Shown here: piece by piece, positions 7,111 to 18,983 of the stretch
How positions within the stretch are numbered: the first letter of the stretch is position 1
Layout: each line of letters opens with the position of its first letter
NCBI GenBank assembly: GCA_014695325.1
Contig: JACJNZ010000014.1
Coordinates: forward strand, 1 to 64,000
Direction of reading: 5' to 3'
DNA length: 64,000 bases
Source: Cyanobacteria bacterium FACHB-502
Lineage (GTDB): Bacteria; Cyanobacteriota; Cyanobacteriia; Elainellales; Elainellaceae
Translations under genes and position numbers: made by a program
Notes under the pieces: model-generated
What the model was told of the DNA's origin: nothing
What the model saw: only the letters and a program-made list of their open reading frames with translations
Databases searched by the model: none

Positions 7111-10100
7111 ATGAGTAACCTGACCCAAACTGCACCCACCTTTACCCTACCAGACCTGATCGAAATTCAACGGGCGAGCTTCCGCTGGTTCCTGGAAGAG
7201 GGTTTAATCGAAGAGCTGGACAGCTTTTCACCAATTACAGACTATACCGGGAAGCTAGAGCTACACTTCCTCGGCAAGGACTATAAGCTGCGTCGTCCCA
7301 AGTATGACGTAGATGAGGCGAAGCGTCGAGATGCGAGCTATGCAGTGCAAATGTATGTGCCGACGCGCCTAATTAATAAAGAAACGGGCGAAATTAAGGA
7401 GCAAGAGGTTTTCATCGGCGATTTGCCCCTGATGACCGATCGCGGAACCTTTATTATCAATGGGGCTGAACGGGTCATTGTTAACCAGATCGTTCGTAGC
7501 CCTGGTGTTTACTATAAGAAAGAGATCGACAAGAACGGTCGCAGTACCTTCAATGCCAGCCTGATTCCCAACCGGGGCGCATGGCTGAAGTTTGAAACCG
7601 ACAAGAATGACCTGGTGTGGGTGCGAATTGACAAGACCCGCAAACTGTCGGCGCAAGTTCTGCTGAAGGCACTTGGACTTTCGACCAACGAAATCTTCGA
7701 TGCGCTGCGTCACCCTGAGTATTTTCAGAAGACGATCGATAAAGAGGGCGACTTTAGCGAAGAAGAAGCTCTGATGGAGCTGTATCGCAAGCTGCGTCCG
7801 GGTGAGCCTCCCACCGTGTCTGGCGGTCAGCAGTTGCTCGACTCTCGCTTTTTTGACCCCAAACGCTATGACCTGGGACGAGTCGGACGCTACAAGCTGA
7901 ACCGTAAGCTGCGCCTGAGTGTGCCGGAAGCGACCCGGGTTCTCACTGCTCAAGACATTCTGGCGGCAGTGGATTATCTAATCAACCTGGAGTTTGACAC
8001 CGGGAATACCGATGATATTGACCACCTGGGCAATCGTCGGGTGCGATCGGTGGGTGAACTGCTGCAAAACCAGGTGCGCGTCGGCTTGAACCGTCTGGAG
8101 CGGATTATTCGAGAAAGAATGACCGTTTCCGATGCAGATGCCCTTACGCCTGCCTCGCTGGTGAACCCAAAGCCGCTGGTGGCTGCAATCAAAGAGTTCT
8201 TTGGCTCGTCTCAGCTTTCGCAGTTTATGGATCAAACCAATCCGCTGGCTGAGTTGACCCATAAGCGCCGTCTGAGTGCCCTTGGTCCGGGTGGTCTGAC
8301 TCGTGAACGGGCAGGCTTTGCGGTGCGCGACATTCACCCGTCGCACTACGGTCGGATTTGCCCGATCGAAACGCCAGAAGGTCCGAACGCAGGTCTGATT
8401 GGTTCGCTGGCAACCCACGCTCGCGTCAATGCCTATGGCTTTATCGAAACGCCGTTTATGCGTGTGGAGAACGGTCGTGTCCGTCGTGATATTGCTGCGC
8501 TCTACATGACCGCTGATGAAGAAGATGATCTGCGGGTCGCTCCAGGCGATATTCCGGTAGACGAAGATGGCTACATTCTGGGTGAGCAGGTTCCGGTGCG
8601 CTATCGTCAGGTGTTCACAGAAACAACGCCCGATGAAGTGGATTATGTGGCGGTTTCCCCGGTGCAGATCATTTCTGTGGCAACCTCGCTGATTCCCTTC
8701 CTGGAGCACGACGACGCAAACCGCGCCCTGATGGGTTCAAACATGCAGCGTCAGGCAGTACCCCTGCTGCACCCAGAACGCCCCTTGGTTGGAACTGGAC
8801 TGGAAGCGCAGGCAGCCCGCGACTCTGGAATGGTAATCATCAGCCGCGTGGATGGCGAAGTGGTGTATGTGGATGCCAACAGAATCCGCGTTCGCGCTGC
8901 CAGCAATGGTAGAGAGCATGAGCATACCCTGCAAAAGTACCAGCGATCGAACCAGGACACCTGTTTGAACCAGCGTCCGATCGTGTTTGTGGGCGATCGA
9001 GTTGTTGCAGGGCAGATTCTCGCTGATGGTTCTGCTACCGAGAAGGGCGAACTGGCACTGGGACAAAACGTCACCGTTGCCTATATGCCTTGGGAAGGCT
9101 ATAACTACGAGGACGCGATCCTGATCAGCGAACGCCTGGTCTACGACGATGTCTACACTTCGATCCACATTGAGAAATACGAGATCGAAGCACGGCAAAC
9201 CAAGCTCGGACCCGAAGAAATTACGCGGGAAATTCCGAACGTGGGTGAAGATGCTCTGCGTCAGCTCGACGAGACGGGAATCATTCGGATTGGAGCCTGG
9301 GTAGAAGCCGGAGACATCCTCGTCGGTAAAGTTACACCTAAGGGTGAATCGGATCAGCCGCCGGAAGAAAAGCTGCTGCGAGCTATCTTCGGTGAAAAGG
9401 CGCGGGATGTGCGGGATAACTCGTTGCGCGTGCCAAACGGTGAAAAAGGTCGTGTGGTAGACGTGCGTGTGTTTACCCGTGAGCAGGGCGATGAGCTTCC
9501 TCCGGGCGCAAACATGGTCGTGCGGGTTTATGTGGCGCAGAAGCGCAAGATCCAGGTGGGCGACAAGATGGCAGGTCGTCACGGCAACAAGGGGATTATT
9601 TCCCGGATTCTGCCGAAGGAAGACATGCCTTACCTACCCGACGGTAGTCCGGTAGATATCGTGCTGAACCCGCTTGGTGTGCCGTCGCGTATGAACGTGG
9701 GTCAGGTGTTTGAGTGTCTGCTCGGCTGGGCAGGTCATAACCTGGGGTCACGATTCAAGATGATTCCGTTCGACGAAATGCACGGCGAAGAAGCATCGCG
9801 TTTAACCACCCACGGCAAGCTGAGCGAAGCCCGCGAAGTCACCGGACAGGATTGGGTCTACGACCCAGAGAACCCCGGCAAGATCCAGGTGTTCGACGGA
9901 CGCACAGGTGAGCCGTTCGATCGCCCCATTACCGTCGGCAAGGCGTATATGCTGAAGCTGGTGCACCTGGTAGACGACAAGATCCACGCTCGTTCCACGG
10001 GTCCGTACTCGCTGGTGACGCAGCAGCCTCTTGGCGGAAAAGCGCAGCAGGGCGGTCAGCGATTTGGAGAAATGGAGGTGTGGGCACTCGAAGCGTTTGG

Positions 10101-10413
10101 CTCTGCCTACATCCTGCAAGAGCTGCTGACCGTGAAGTCCGACGATATGCAGGGACGCAACGAAGCTCTAAATGCGATCGTCAAAGGGAAGGCAATTCCG
10201 CGTCCGGGCACCCCCGAATCGTTCAAGGTGTTAATGCGCGAGCTGCAATCGCTTTGTCTTGACATTGCGGCGCACAAGCTGCAAACCCAGGAGGACGGAA
10301 CTAGCCGCGACGTAGAAGTGGATCTGATGGCAGATGTCGGCAATCGCCGCACCCCGTCCCGCCCCACCTACGAATCGATTTCGCGCGACGAAATGGAAGA
10401 AGTCGAGGAGTAA
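7111..10413 (+). CDS. rpoB: RNA polymerase beta subunit
   Basis: A 1100-residue catalytic beta subunit of RNA polymerase, starting [20 protein letters not shown]. Visible family blocks are the RIF region ([26 protein letters not shown]), [25 protein letters not shown], the [12 protein letters not shown] motif and the C-terminal [17 protein letters not shown] segment that contacts beta-prime. In the rifampicin region the canonical sensitive-type residues appear present. The start at 7111 is chosen for its strong GAGGAGA site. It is first in the rpoB-rpoC1-rpoC2 operon, and the gap to rpoC1 is 138 bp. Confidence 0.99.
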   Translation: MSNLTQTAPTFTLPDLIEIQRASFRWFLEEGLIEELDSFSPITDYTGKLELHFLGKDYKLRRPKYDVDEAKRRDASYAVQMYVPTRLINKETGEIKEQEVFIGDLPLMTDRGTFIINGAERVIVNQIVRSPGVYYKKEIDKNGRSTFNASLIPNRGAWLKFETDKNDLVWVRIDKTRKLSAQVLLKALGLSTNEIFDALRHPEYFQKTIDKEGDFSEEEALMELYRKLRPGEPPTVSGGQQLLDSRFFDPKRYDLGRVGRYKLNRKLRLSVPEATRVLTAQDILAAVDYLINLEFDTGNTDDIDHLGNRRVRSVGELLQNQVRVGLNRLERIIRERMTVSDADALTPASLVNPKPLVAAIKEFFGSSQLSQFMDQTNPLAELTHKRRLSALGPGGLTRERAGFAVRDIHPSHYGRICPIETPEGPNAGLIGSLATHARVNAYGFIETPFMRVENGRVRRDIAALYMTADEEDDLRVAPGDIPVDEDGYILGEQVPVRYRQVFTETTPDEVDYVAVSPVQIISVATSLIPFLEHDDANRALMGSNMQRQAVPLLHPERPLVGTGLEAQAARDSGMVIISRVDGEVVYVDANRIRVRAASNGREHEHTLQKYQRSNQDTCLNQRPIVFVGDRVVAGQILADGSATEKGELALGQNVTVAYMPWEGYNYEDAILISERLVYDDVYTSIHIEKYEIEARQTKLGPEEITREIPNVGEDALRQLDETGIIRIGAWVEAGDILVGKVTPKGESDQPPEEKLLRAIFGEKARDVRDNSLRVPNGEKGRVVDVRVFTREQGDELPPGANMVVRVYVAQKRKIQVGDKMAGRHGNKGIISRILPKEDMPYLPDGSPVDIVLNPLGVPSRMNVGQVFECLLGWAGHNLGSRFKMIPFDEMHGEEASRLTTHGKLSEAREVTGQDWVYDPENPGKIQVFDGRTGEPFDRPITVGKAYMLKLVHLVDDKIHARSTGPYSLVTQQPLGGKAQQGGQRFGEMEVWALEAFGSAYILQELLTVKSDDMQGRNEALNAIVKGKAIPRPGTPESFKVLMRELQSLCLDIAAHKLQTQEDGTSRDVEVDLMADVGNRRTPSRPTYESISRDEMEEVEE

Positions 10414-10551
10414 GGTGTCTGGGGCATAGCGTGGGGGCAGTAGGTGAAGGAATTGATATACAGGTTCGACACCGGACTGCCCTTATGCCTCGCTTATCTG
10501 TTGAAGAAGTGCCAGAAGCACAAGCAATAAATCTAAGAGGAAGGAATAGCG

Positions 10552-12426
10552 ATGCCAAAGCTAGAGCAGCGATTTGACTATGTGAAAATCGGTCTGGCAT
10601 CTCCAGAAAGGATTCGTCAATGGGGCGAGCGCACGCTTCCGAACGGCATGGTCGTCGGAGAAGTAACCAAGCCCGAAACCATCAACTACCGGACACTAAA
10701 GCCGGAAATGGATGGTCTGTTTTGTGAACGGATTTTTGGTCCGGCGAAGGACTGGGAATGTCACTGCGGTAAGTATAAGCGGGTGCGTCACCGGGGCATT
10801 GTGTGTGAGCGATGCGGCGTAGAAGTCACTGAGTCCCGCGTTCGTCGTCACCGTATGGGCTACATCAAGCTGGCAGCTCCCGTGGCTCACGTTTGGTATC
10901 TGAAGGGCATTCCCAGCTATATGTCAATTCTGCTGGATATGCCGCTGCGGGACGTGGAGCAGATTGTTTACTTTAATTCCTATGTGGTGCTGAACGCGGG
11001 CAACGCGGAGAACCTGAGCTACAAGCAGCTTTTGACGGAAGATCAGTGGATTGAGATCGAAGATCAGCTTTACAGCGAAGATTCTCAGCTCACCGGAATT
11101 GAAGTCGGCATCGGGGCAGAAGCACTCCAGCAGCTTTTGCAGGATCTCGAGCTGGAGAAAGAAGCGGAGCAGCTTCGCGAAGAGATTGCCAACTCGAAAG
11201 GGCAAAAGCGTGCCAAGCTGATCAAGCGACTGCGGGTAATCGACAACTTCATTGCTACCCAGTCGAAGCCGGAGTGGATGATTCTCTCCGTGATCCCGGT
11301 AATTCCGCCCGACCTGCGCCCGATGGTGCAGCTAGACGGTGGACGCTTCGCGACCTCTGACCTGAACGATCTGTATCGTCGCGTAATCAACCGGAACAAC
11401 CGTCTTGCCCGTCTGCAAGAAATCCTTGCGCCGGAAATCATTGTCCGAAACGAGAAGCGGATGCTGCAAGAAGCAGTGGACGCGCTAATTGATAACGGAC
11501 GACGCGGACGCACGGTTGTGGGCGCAAACAACCGTCCTTTGAAATCCCTGTCGGACATTATCGAAGGGAAGCAGGGTCGTTTCCGCCAAAACCTGCTCGG
11601 TAAGCGGGTGGACTACTCTGGACGATCGGTAATCGTAGTTGGTCCTAAGCTCAAGATCCACCAATGTGGTCTGCCGCGTGAAATGGCGATCGAGCTATTC
11701 CAGCCGTTCGTGATTCATCGCCTGATCAAACAGGGTCTGGTGAACAACATCAAAGCCGCGAAGAAGCTGATCCAGCGCAACGATCCGCAAATCTGGGACG
11801 TTCTGGAAGAAGTGATCGACGGACACCCCGTGATGCTGAACCGCGCTCCAACGCTGCACCGTTTGGGGATTCAGGCATTTGAGCCGATCCTGGTAGAAGG
11901 ACGCGCCATTCAGATTCACCCACTTGTTTGTCCTGCCTTTAACGCAGACTTTGACGGCGACCAGATGGCAGTTCACGTTCCCCTCTCACTAGAGTCTCAG
12001 GCAGAAGCACGGCTGCTGATGCTGGCTTCCAACAACATTCTGTCTCCGGCAACCGGTAGACCGATCGTGCTGCCAAGCCAAGACATGGTATTAGGCTGCT
12101 ATTACCTCACTGCAGAGAACCCGAATGCCGTACTGGGAGTGGGTCGCTACTTCTCCAGCATGGATGACGTGATCATCGCCTATGAGCAAAAGGTCGTCGA
12201 TCTGCACTCCTATATCTGGTTGCGATTTGACGGCGACGTTGAGGATGACGGCAAAGACCGGGAGCCGCAGGAAATTCATCGTGGTGAAGACGGTTCAGTT
12301 ACCGAACTGTATACAGATCGGCGCGTGCGGAAAGATGCAGAGGGCAATTTGCTTTCGCAGTATGTTCGCACTACACCCGGGCGAGTGATTTACAACAAGA
12401 CGATTCACGATGCGCTCGTGAGCTAG
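10552..12426 (+). CDS. rpoC1: RNA polymerase gamma subunit (N-terminal beta-prime)
   Basis: A 624-residue protein equivalent to the N-terminal half of bacterial beta-prime; the split into RpoC1 and RpoC2 is a cyanobacterial/plastid trait. It carries the zinc-binding [19 protein letters not shown] motif near the N-terminus and the catalytic Mg-binding [13 protein letters not shown] good ribosome-binding site (AGGAAGGA) precedes ATG 10552. It is followed by rpoC2 after 64 bp. Confidence 0.99.
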   Translation: MPKLEQRFDYVKIGLASPERIRQWGERTLPNGMVVGEVTKPETINYRTLKPEMDGLFCERIFGPAKDWECHCGKYKRVRHRGIVCERCGVEVTESRVRRHRMGYIKLAAPVAHVWYLKGIPSYMSILLDMPLRDVEQIVYFNSYVVLNAGNAENLSYKQLLTEDQWIEIEDQLYSEDSQLTGIEVGIGAEALQQLLQDLELEKEAEQLREEIANSKGQKRAKLIKRLRVIDNFIATQSKPEWMILSVIPVIPPDLRPMVQLDGGRFATSDLNDLYRRVINRNNRLARLQEILAPEIIVRNEKRMLQEAVDALIDNGRRGRTVVGANNRPLKSLSDIIEGKQGRFRQNLLGKRVDYSGRSVIVVGPKLKIHQCGLPREMAIELFQPFVIHRLIKQGLVNNIKAAKKLIQRNDPQIWDVLEEVIDGHPVMLNRAPTLHRLGIQAFEPILVEGRAIQIHPLVCPAFNADFDGDQMAVHVPLSLESQAEARLLMLASNNILSPATGRPIVLPSQDMVLGCYYLTAENPNAVLGVGRYFSSMDDVIIAYEQKVVDLHSYIWLRFDGDVEDDGKDREPQEIHRGEDGSVTELYTDRRVRKDAEGNLLSQYVRTTPGRVIYNKTIHDALVS

Positions 12427-12490
12427 CAGCAAGCTTGAGCAAATTAGCAGCAAGCAAACAGCGAATTCATCATTACAAAGGTAATCGCAA

Positions 12491-15400
12491 ATGACGGCAG
12501 AGCAGCAGGGAAACAAACAGTCTGGTAAGGGGATGCTATTTCGCAACCGCGTGGTGAATAAGAAGCAGCTTAAAAACCTGGTTGCCTGGGCATTCACTCA
12601 CTATGGGACTGCCCGCACCGCAACAATGGCGGATGAACTCAAGGACCTCGGATTCCGCTTTGCGACCAGAGCTGGGGTATCGATTAGCGTAGATGACTTG
12701 ATGGTTCCGCCCAGCAAGCGGGATCTGTTGGAAGCAGCAGAAGAACAGGTGCGTGACACCGAAGAGCGGTATACCCGCGGCGAAATTACTGAAGTTGAGC
12801 GTTCCCAAAAGGTAATCGATACCTGGAACGGAACTAGCGAAGAGCTGAAAGACGAAGTGATTCGCCACTTTGAAGCCAGTGACCCGCTCAACTCGGTCTA
12901 CATGATGGCGTTCTCCGGTGCGCGAGGCAATATCTCTCAGGTGCGTCAGCTTGTAGGAATGCGCGGTCTAATGGCAGATCCGCAGGGACAGATCATCGAC
13001 TTGCCGATCAAGACCAACTTCCGGGAAGGTCTGACTGTAACGGAGTACATCATCTCTTCCTACGGGGCACGGAAAGGTCTGGTAGATACCGCACTTCGAA
13101 CAGCGGACTCTGGTTATTTGACCCGCCGACTGGTAGACGTTTCTCAGGATGTGATCATTCGGGAAATCGACTGCGGCACCGATCGCGGGATCGTTGTTCG
13201 CAGCATGACCGACGGTGAGCGTGTCTTGATTCCCCTTGCCGATCGCCTCTTGGGTCGAGTTGCCGCACGGGACATCGTTCACCCCGAAACGGGCGAAGTG
13301 ATCATCCCGCGCAACGAGCCGATCTCGGACGACATGGCAAAGCTAGTCGGCAAGGCAAAAGTCGAAGAAGTCATGGCTCGATCGCCCCTCACCTGTGAGG
13401 CAACCCGATCGGTCTGTCAGTCTTGCTATGGCTGGAGTCTGGCGCACGCAACTCCGGTAGATATGGGCGAAGCGGTTGGCATTATCGCGGCGCAGTCGAT
13501 CGGGGAACCGGGAACCCAGCTCACGATGAGAACCTTCCACACGGGAGGAACTTTTACCGGGGAAGTCGCTCCCCAGATTCGTGCCAGCTTTGACGGCACA
13601 GTGAGAACCAAGCCGAAGCAGTTCCGCGCTCGTGCCTTCCGCACCCGTCACGGGGAAGACGCACAAATCTCTGAAGTGAACGTCGATATCACTGTGGAAT
13701 CGGGCGATCGCAAGGAAGTCCACCAGGTCCCTTCGGGTTCGATTATCTTTGTGCGCGATGGTGACAGCGTGAAAGCGAACCAGATGATGGTGGAAATGCC
13801 CAGCACGGGTCGCGTTCGCAAAGTCACGGAAAAAGCGACCAAGGACGTGGCTTCGGACATGGCAGGCGAAGTTCGCTTTGCCGATGTTGTGCCGGAAGAA
13901 AAGAAAGACCGTCAGGGTAACACGACCCGAATTGCCCAAAGAGGCGGACTAATCTGGATTCTCTCCGGTGAGGTGTACAACCTGCCGCCGGGTGCAGAAC
14001 CCGTGGTGCGAAACGGCGATCGCGTCGAGCCGAACAGCATTATGGCGGAAACCAAGCTCGTCACCGAAAATGGCGGCGTGGTGCGAATCCCGCAGGAAAG
14101 CGAAGGCAAAGGCGGACGGGAGATTGAAATCATCACCGCGTCGGTGCTGTTGGACGAAGCGCAGGTGATCGCCGAAAGCCAGCAGGGTCGGGAACATTAT
14201 CTGATCGAAACCCAGTACGGACAGCGATTCTCTCTGATCGCCACTCCGGGCACGAAGGTGACGAATGGTCAGGTGGTTGCAGAACTGATTGACGATCGGT
14301 ACCGGACGCATACGGGCGGCATCATCAAGTTCTCCGGCATCGAAGTGGCTAAGAAGGGCAAAGCAAAGCTGGGCTATGAAGTCGTTCAGGGCGGCACGAT
14401 CCTGTGGATTCCTGAAGAGGCTCACGAAGTCAACAAAGACATCTCGCTGCTGATGGTGGAAGACGGTCAATACGTCGAAGCCGGAACGGAAGTCGTGAAG
14501 GACATCTTCTGTCAAAGCAGTGGTGTGGTCGAAGTGACGCAGAAAAATGACATTCTGCGCGAGATCGTGATCAAGCCTGGTGAACTGCATCTGGCAGACA
14601 ATCCAGAAGCGGTGATGTCGAAGGATGGCACGATCGTCAATCCTGGGCAGGAAGTGATGCCTGGACTAACGGTGGATGAGCTGCGCTACATGGAATATGT
14701 GGAGTCGCCTGAAGGTCCCGCGTTGCTGCTGCGCCCTGTCACCGAATACCAGGTTCCCGATCAGCCTTCGGTTCCCAGCCAGGAGTCCAATAATGAAGAA
14801 TCGGGTCGATCGATCAAACTGCGGGCAATCCAGCGCATTGCCTATAAAGACAGTGAGCGGGTGAAGTCTGTGGAAGGATTAGATCTGCTGCGGACTCAGC
14901 TTGTGCTGGAAATTGAGAAAGATGCGCCTCAGCTTGCGGCAGATATCGAACTAGTTCCCGACGAGAAGAGCGCGGACATTCTGCGGCTTCAGCTTGTAAT
15001 TCTGGAATCGCTGGTCATTCGTCGCGACATCGCTGCGGATCAAACCCAGGGCCGTACCAATACTCGTTTGCTGGTGAAGGATGGCGACCAAATCACACCA
15101 GGAGCAGTCGTGGCGCGTACCGAGATTCTCTGTAAAGAAGCCGGAGAAATTCGTGGGATTCGCGATATCGGAGAAGCCGTTCGCCGAGTTCTGGTCGTGC
15201 GGCAGGCGGATCTGGTGTCGTTGGATACCCAGGGACAGGCTCCCAAGGTGAAAGTTGGCGATCTGATCGTGGCAGGAACCGAAGTCGCAGGCGGCGTCAG
15301 AAGCGAAGAGTCTGGACAGGTGATTGCGGCATCGGATGGAGAAGTCGTACTGCGATCGGCTCGCCCCTACCGAGTATCTGCCGGAGCGGTACTGCATATT

Positions 15401-16474
15401 GATGACAGCGACCTGGTACAGCGAGGCGACAACCTGGTGTTGTTGGTGTACGAGCGATCGAAAACCGGAGACATCATTCAGGGTCTACCGAGAATTGAGG
15501 AACTGCTCGAAGCCCGGAAGCCGAAGGAAGCCTGTGTGCTGTCGCGTCGTCCCGGAACAGCTCAAGTAATTTACAGTGATGATGAGTCCGTCGAGGTCAA
15601 AGTGATCGAATCGGATGGAGTTACAACCGAGTATCCCTTGCTGCCGGGTCAAAACGTTCTGGTCATTGATGGCCAGGAAGTTCGTGCCGGGGAACCGCTC
15701 ACCGATGGTCCTGCCAATCCCCACGAGATTCTGGAAATCTTCTTCTCCTATTACCGCGAAACGATGGGAACTCACGAAGCTTCGTTACGGAGCTTGCAGG
15801 AGGTTCAAACGTTCCTGGTGAACGAGGTGCAGTCCGTGTACAACTCGCAGGGCATTGAAATTTCCGACAAGCACATTGAAGTGATCGTGCGCCAGATGAC
15901 CTCGAAAGGCAGAATCGAAGACGGTGGCGACACCACGATGCTGCCGGGAGAACTTGTCGAACTGCGCCAGATTGAGCAGGTCAATGAGGCAATGTCAATC
16001 ACAGGGGGTGCACCCGCAGACTATGTGCCGATCCTGTTGGGTATTACCAAGGCATCCCTCAACACCGACAGCTTTATCTCGGCAGCCAGCTTCCAGGAAA
16101 CGACTCGCGTTCTAACGGAAGCGGCGATTGAGGGCAAGTCGGACTGGTTGCGCGGTTTAAAGGAAAACGTGATTATTGGTCGTCTGATTCCTGCCGGAAC
16201 CGGATTCAATGCTTACGAAGACAACGCTGCTGCCGTCGAGATCGATCCAATCTACGAAAACAGTTTGTTTGAAGAAGATATCGATCTGAGCGACGTGGTA
16301 CTAGACGATCGCACTGCCCGTACCTTCGAGCGCGAAGCCGGATTCGATGTATTCCCGGTACGCGATCGAGCAGAAGGCGGCGACTACGGCGCAAGCTATG
16401 TCGATGATGACTACGGCTCTGTGCTGGACGATGATGACACCGTGGATGAGGACGGCGACGATGATGAAGAATAA
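12491..16474 (+). CDS. rpoC2: RNA polymerase beta-prime subunit (C-terminal part)
   Basis: A 1327-residue protein equivalent to the C-terminal half of beta-prime. It shows [20 protein letters not shown] (bridge helix/trigger-loop region), a second zinc motif ([11 protein letters not shown]) and [23 protein letters not shown]. The long middle, about residues 340-950, is the cyanobacterial SI3 insertion of sandwich-barrel hybrid repeats in the trigger loop. The C-terminus ends in a very acidic Asp/Glu tail. The transcript ends at a strong hairpin at 16549-16592. Confidence 0.99.
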   Translation: MTAEQQGNKQSGKGMLFRNRVVNKKQLKNLVAWAFTHYGTARTATMADELKDLGFRFATRAGVSISVDDLMVPPSKRDLLEAAEEQVRDTEERYTRGEITEVERSQKVIDTWNGTSEELKDEVIRHFEASDPLNSVYMMAFSGARGNISQVRQLVGMRGLMADPQGQIIDLPIKTNFREGLTVTEYIISSYGARKGLVDTALRTADSGYLTRRLVDVSQDVIIREIDCGTDRGIVVRSMTDGERVLIPLADRLLGRVAARDIVHPETGEVIIPRNEPISDDMAKLVGKAKVEEVMARSPLTCEATRSVCQSCYGWSLAHATPVDMGEAVGIIAAQSIGEPGTQLTMRTFHTGGTFTGEVAPQIRASFDGTVRTKPKQFRARAFRTRHGEDAQISEVNVDITVESGDRKEVHQVPSGSIIFVRDGDSVKANQMMVEMPSTGRVRKVTEKATKDVASDMAGEVRFADVVPEEKKDRQGNTTRIAQRGGLIWILSGEVYNLPPGAEPVVRNGDRVEPNSIMAETKLVTENGGVVRIPQESEGKGGREIEIITASVLLDEAQVIAESQQGREHYLIETQYGQRFSLIATPGTKVTNGQVVAELIDDRYRTHTGGIIKFSGIEVAKKGKAKLGYEVVQGGTILWIPEEAHEVNKDISLLMVEDGQYVEAGTEVVKDIFCQSSGVVEVTQKNDILREIVIKPGELHLADNPEAVMSKDGTIVNPGQEVMPGLTVDELRYMEYVESPEGPALLLRPVTEYQVPDQPSVPSQESNNEESGRSIKLRAIQRIAYKDSERVKSVEGLDLLRTQLVLEIEKDAPQLAADIELVPDEKSADILRLQLVILESLVIRRDIAADQTQGRTNTRLLVKDGDQITPGAVVARTEILCKEAGEIRGIRDIGEAVRRVLVVRQADLVSLDTQGQAPKVKVGDLIVAGTEVAGGVRSEESGQVIAASDGEVVLRSARPYRVSAGAVLHIDDSDLVQRGDNLVLLVYERSKTGDIIQGLPRIEELLEARKPKEACVLSRRPGTAQVIYSDDESVEVKVIESDGVTTEYPLLPGQNVLVIDGQEVRAGEPLTDGPANPHEILEIFFSYYRETMGTHEASLRSLQEVQTFLVNEVQSVYNSQGIEISDKHIEVIVRQMTSKGRIEDGGDTTMLPGELVELRQIEQVNEAMSITGGAPADYVPILLGITKASLNTDSFISAASFQETTRVLTEAAIEGKSDWLRGLKENVIIGRLIPAGTGFNAYEDNAAAVEIDPIYENSLFEEDIDLSDVVLDDRTARTFEREAGFDVFPVRDRAEGGDYGASYVDDDYGSVLDDDDTVDEDGDDDEE

Positions 16475-16548
16475 CTAAGCGGAAAGGAGGGCTAAATCTT
16501 TCGACTTGCCCTCCCGACTGAATCTTATGCTTAAGCAAATTTGAACAG

Positions 16549-16592
16549 TTTCCTCTGAGTGATTCGTTCAATCATTTAGAGGAAATTTTTTA
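16549..16592 (+). terminator. intrinsic terminator of the rpo operon
   Basis: TTTCCTCT and AGAGGAAA form the outer stem, and TGATT-CGTTC-AATCA forms an inner stem. The hairpin is followed at once by TTTTTT (16586-16591). A second hairpin, GGAGGGC/GCCCTCC, lies just upstream at 16486-16514. The T-run abuts the stop codon of the convergent L,D-transpeptidase gene, so the two transcripts overlap here. Confidence 0.9.
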
Positions 16593-17261
16593 TGGCACAA
16601 CACTCACTGGAGTCCCGAGTGCCACCATCTCAAATAACCTTTGCACATCCCGGTCGAACATCCGAATGCAGCCGTGGGAAGCCGGAGTGCCAACCGATTC
16701 TTCGTTGGGCGTGCCGTGAAACCCAATATAGTTATTACCGTCCGTCCAGAAGCCGATCCAGCGGGTTCCTAGCGGATTTTCTCGTCCGGACGGAATAACT
16801 TCTCCCGTAAACGGATTTTGCCAGGCAGGATTTTGGATCATTTGCAGGACGTGATAGTTTCCTGTCGGAGTCTCCCAGCCAGGTCTGCCGACCGCAACCG
16901 GAAAGCTGGTTTTCACGCGATCGTTTTCATACACATAAACCCGCCGTGCCCCCAAGCGAATGACTAAACGCATTTGGGGCTGGGGCTTTGGCAAAAAGCG
17001 ATCAGGAGTTCCCAGCGAGGGCAGATCGGGAGTGGTAATAATCGCCAGTTGCTCGACCGATAAGTTAGGGGCAGAAGGGGTAGGAGTAGGGTTCGTTGGA
17101 CGAACGGACTGAGCAGGACGAGCAGCAGGGGAACTGCCGGGAACGGATGCCGCAATCGCTGCAGGAACCATGACAAAAGGCAGCGCGATCGACAGCAATA
17201 GCCTTTTGCACCGAATCGAGTTTCTCTGACTTGCTGAAATCTTGCTTTTTACCATCGACAT
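16590..17261 (-). CDS. L,D-transpeptidase (YkuD domain), exported
   Basis: A 223-residue protein with an N-terminal hydrophobic signal (RLLLSIALPFVMVPAAIAAS), a Pro/Ser-rich linker and a C-terminal YkuD domain. The catalytic motif is intact: HGTPNEESVGTPASHGCIRM, in which Cys of SHGC is the nucleophile. Such enzymes make 3-3 crosslinks in peptidoglycan or attach proteins to it in the periplasm. It is convergent with rpoC2. It is one of two L,D-transpeptidases in the window, the other ending at 30797. Confidence 0.92.
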   Translation of the reverse strand: MSMVKSKISASQRNSIRCKRLLLSIALPFVMVPAAIAASVPGSSPAARPAQSVRPTNPTPTPSAPNLSVEQLAIITTPDLPSLGTPDRFLPKPQPQMRLVIRLGARRVYVYENDRVKTSFPVAVGRPGWETPTGNYHVLQMIQNPAWQNPFTGEVIPSGRENPLGTRWIGFWTDGNNYIGFHGTPNEESVGTPASHGCIRMFDRDVQRLFEMVALGTPVSVVP

Positions 17262-17472
17262 ATTCTTATGCAGTAACTCATGACGATCGACTTTGCTCGA
17301 TACTATTTATCCCATTTTATTCCCAGCAAATTTATCCTCCCTCTGACTATTTTTAGCAGGGCGGATTTAATTGTCTCGAAGACTTTGTTGCCCTCGACCC
17401 TAGACTCAATGAGCCATACTAGGTTCCCGTACTATTTTGCTAGCAATGAGGCTGCGTATCAGGAAAAAAGCT

Positions 17473-18480
17473 TTACTCAGTTGGGCGATCTGGAGAAGCC
17501 GATTGGGTAATTTGCGCGAGTGCCTCCCGAACCCGGGGCAGGGCAAAAAAGGTTTTGGCATCTGTTAGAAGTCGATCGCCCCACAGGTTTTCCTGCAAAA
17601 AATTCACGTCGGCATAGCGATCGTCTAATCGCAGGGCAATCCCCGCTTTCTGAACTGCCTGGTCGGTCTGTCCCTGAGTAAATAAGGCAACCGCTAGCGC
17701 AAGCTGAGGCTCTGCCTGATTCTGATCGATCGCAATTGCCCGCTGCCACTCGCGCACTGCCGAAGCCACATCGCCCCGCTCATACAGCACTAAGCCCATA
17801 TTGTTAATGGCAGGCCAGAATTTTGCATCCAGATCGATCGCCTTGCGATATTCGGCAATTGCCTGGTCGTATTGCTTTAGCTTGTAATAAGCGTTGCCCA
17901 GGTCAAACCGTGCTCCGGGCGTATTGGGTCGCAGCCGCAACCCAGACTGAAAATACTGAATTGCCGATCGATAATTTTCCTGCTGAAAGTAGGCAGAGCC
18001 GATCGCAAAAAAAACTGCGGCATTCTGCGGGTCGAGCGTCCTTGCCTTCAGTAAAGCAGCGATTGCAGGTTCAGGCTCTTCAAGCTGAAGATGTAGACTG
18101 CCCAGCAGTGCCCAAACCTGAGCATTGTCAGGAACAAGCTGAGAGGCCAGCTGTGCCCTTGCAAGAGCCAAACCGTATTGCTGAAACTGCGCCAGTTGAG
18201 CGGCTTCCTGGGCTAATCCTAAACCTTCTTGTCTAATTTGCTCATCATCAAGCTGAACAAAGTGAGGAATGAGTGCTTGGGCGTAAACAGGCTGACTGAC
18301 TCCCCAAGATCCAATAACTAGGAGAAAGGCAAGAAAAGAGAGACGTTTCGGCACAGCTACCTTTGAGGACGAAGACTTTGAGAAACGCGATCGACTAGCG
18401 AATTCGCTTCTTAAGATTAGACGATTTGCGATCGATCGTCGCAACAATCTTTGCAAATCCCTGGTCGATGCTTCAGGCAA
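17473..18480 (-). CDS. TPR-repeat protein, exported
   Basis: The open frame encodes up to 335 residues. A better start may be the GTG at 18354, giving 293 residues that begin directly with a signal peptide (VPKRLSFLAFLLVIGSWGV...VYAQA); AAAGG lies 8 nt before that GTG. After the signal come at least five tetratricopeptide repeats (motifs such as NAAVFFAIGSAYFQQENYRSAI and GARFDLGNAYYKLKQYDQAI), which scaffold protein interactions in the periplasm or lumen. The partner is unknown. The gene stands alone between two convergent or co-directional wall genes. Confidence 0.85.
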   Translation of the reverse strand: MPEASTRDLQRLLRRSIANRLILRSEFASRSRFSKSSSSKVAVPKRLSFLAFLLVIGSWGVSQPVYAQALIPHFVQLDDEQIRQEGLGLAQEAAQLAQFQQYGLALARAQLASQLVPDNAQVWALLGSLHLQLEEPEPAIAALLKARTLDPQNAAVFFAIGSAYFQQENYRSAIQYFQSGLRLRPNTPGARFDLGNAYYKLKQYDQAIAEYRKAIDLDAKFWPAINNMGLVLYERGDVASAVREWQRAIAIDQNQAEPQLALAVALFTQGQTDQAVQKAGIALRLDDRYADVNFLQENLWGDRLLTDAKTFFALPRVREALAQITQSASPDRPTE

Positions 18481-18983
18481 ACTGCTTCAAATCAGCCCAG
18501 ATTGCGGGAATTCATCCTTCGCCTTAAATCCTTTGCACTGGGTAAGCTCTTGCCCCAAATGCCGGATTGCTGCCCTAATAAATTCTAGAAACAAGACTGC
18601 GGTGGGAGAATCCCAAGAGTGTGGTACACTTGTATTAGCAAATATCAGACTGTTGATTTAGGAAGGGATAGAACAGCGATCGAAACCTGTCTCGTGGTCT
18701 GGCTTTGGGCATTGTCTTAGCGTACAGTATCAACTCTAGACAGTATTAACTCTAGAGAAGAATACCCGCGCAAAGCGTTGTCACAGGACTCGTCACGCAG
18801 CATAGGAATATCGATCGTTGGGCAGTTCGCCTGGATCGATCGTCTGTTCCTTGCATAACCGACTCCTCAAAACAGTCAGGGTACCCTGTTTTCTTTAATT
18901 TGCTTTCGTTAACCGATTGATTCCGCGGTTAACCCCGATTCCTTATCGTGATTTCTGATCATGTAGTTTCTTGTAAAGTGTCT
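18481..18983. other. 503-bp intergenic region
   Basis: No gene is seen. It contains a 16-bp tandem duplication at 18724-18755 (ACAGTATCAACTCTAG, then ACAGTATTAACTCTAG). Both neighbours are on the minus strand, so it holds the promoter of the TPR gene and the 3' end of the peptidoglycan-binding gene. Confidence 0.6.

Noticed and set aside
7369-16209. Long antisense frames across rpoB, rpoC1 and rpoC2 (up to about 240 residues)
   Set aside because: They are shadows of strongly conserved genes, with no family resemblance and no ribosome-binding sites.
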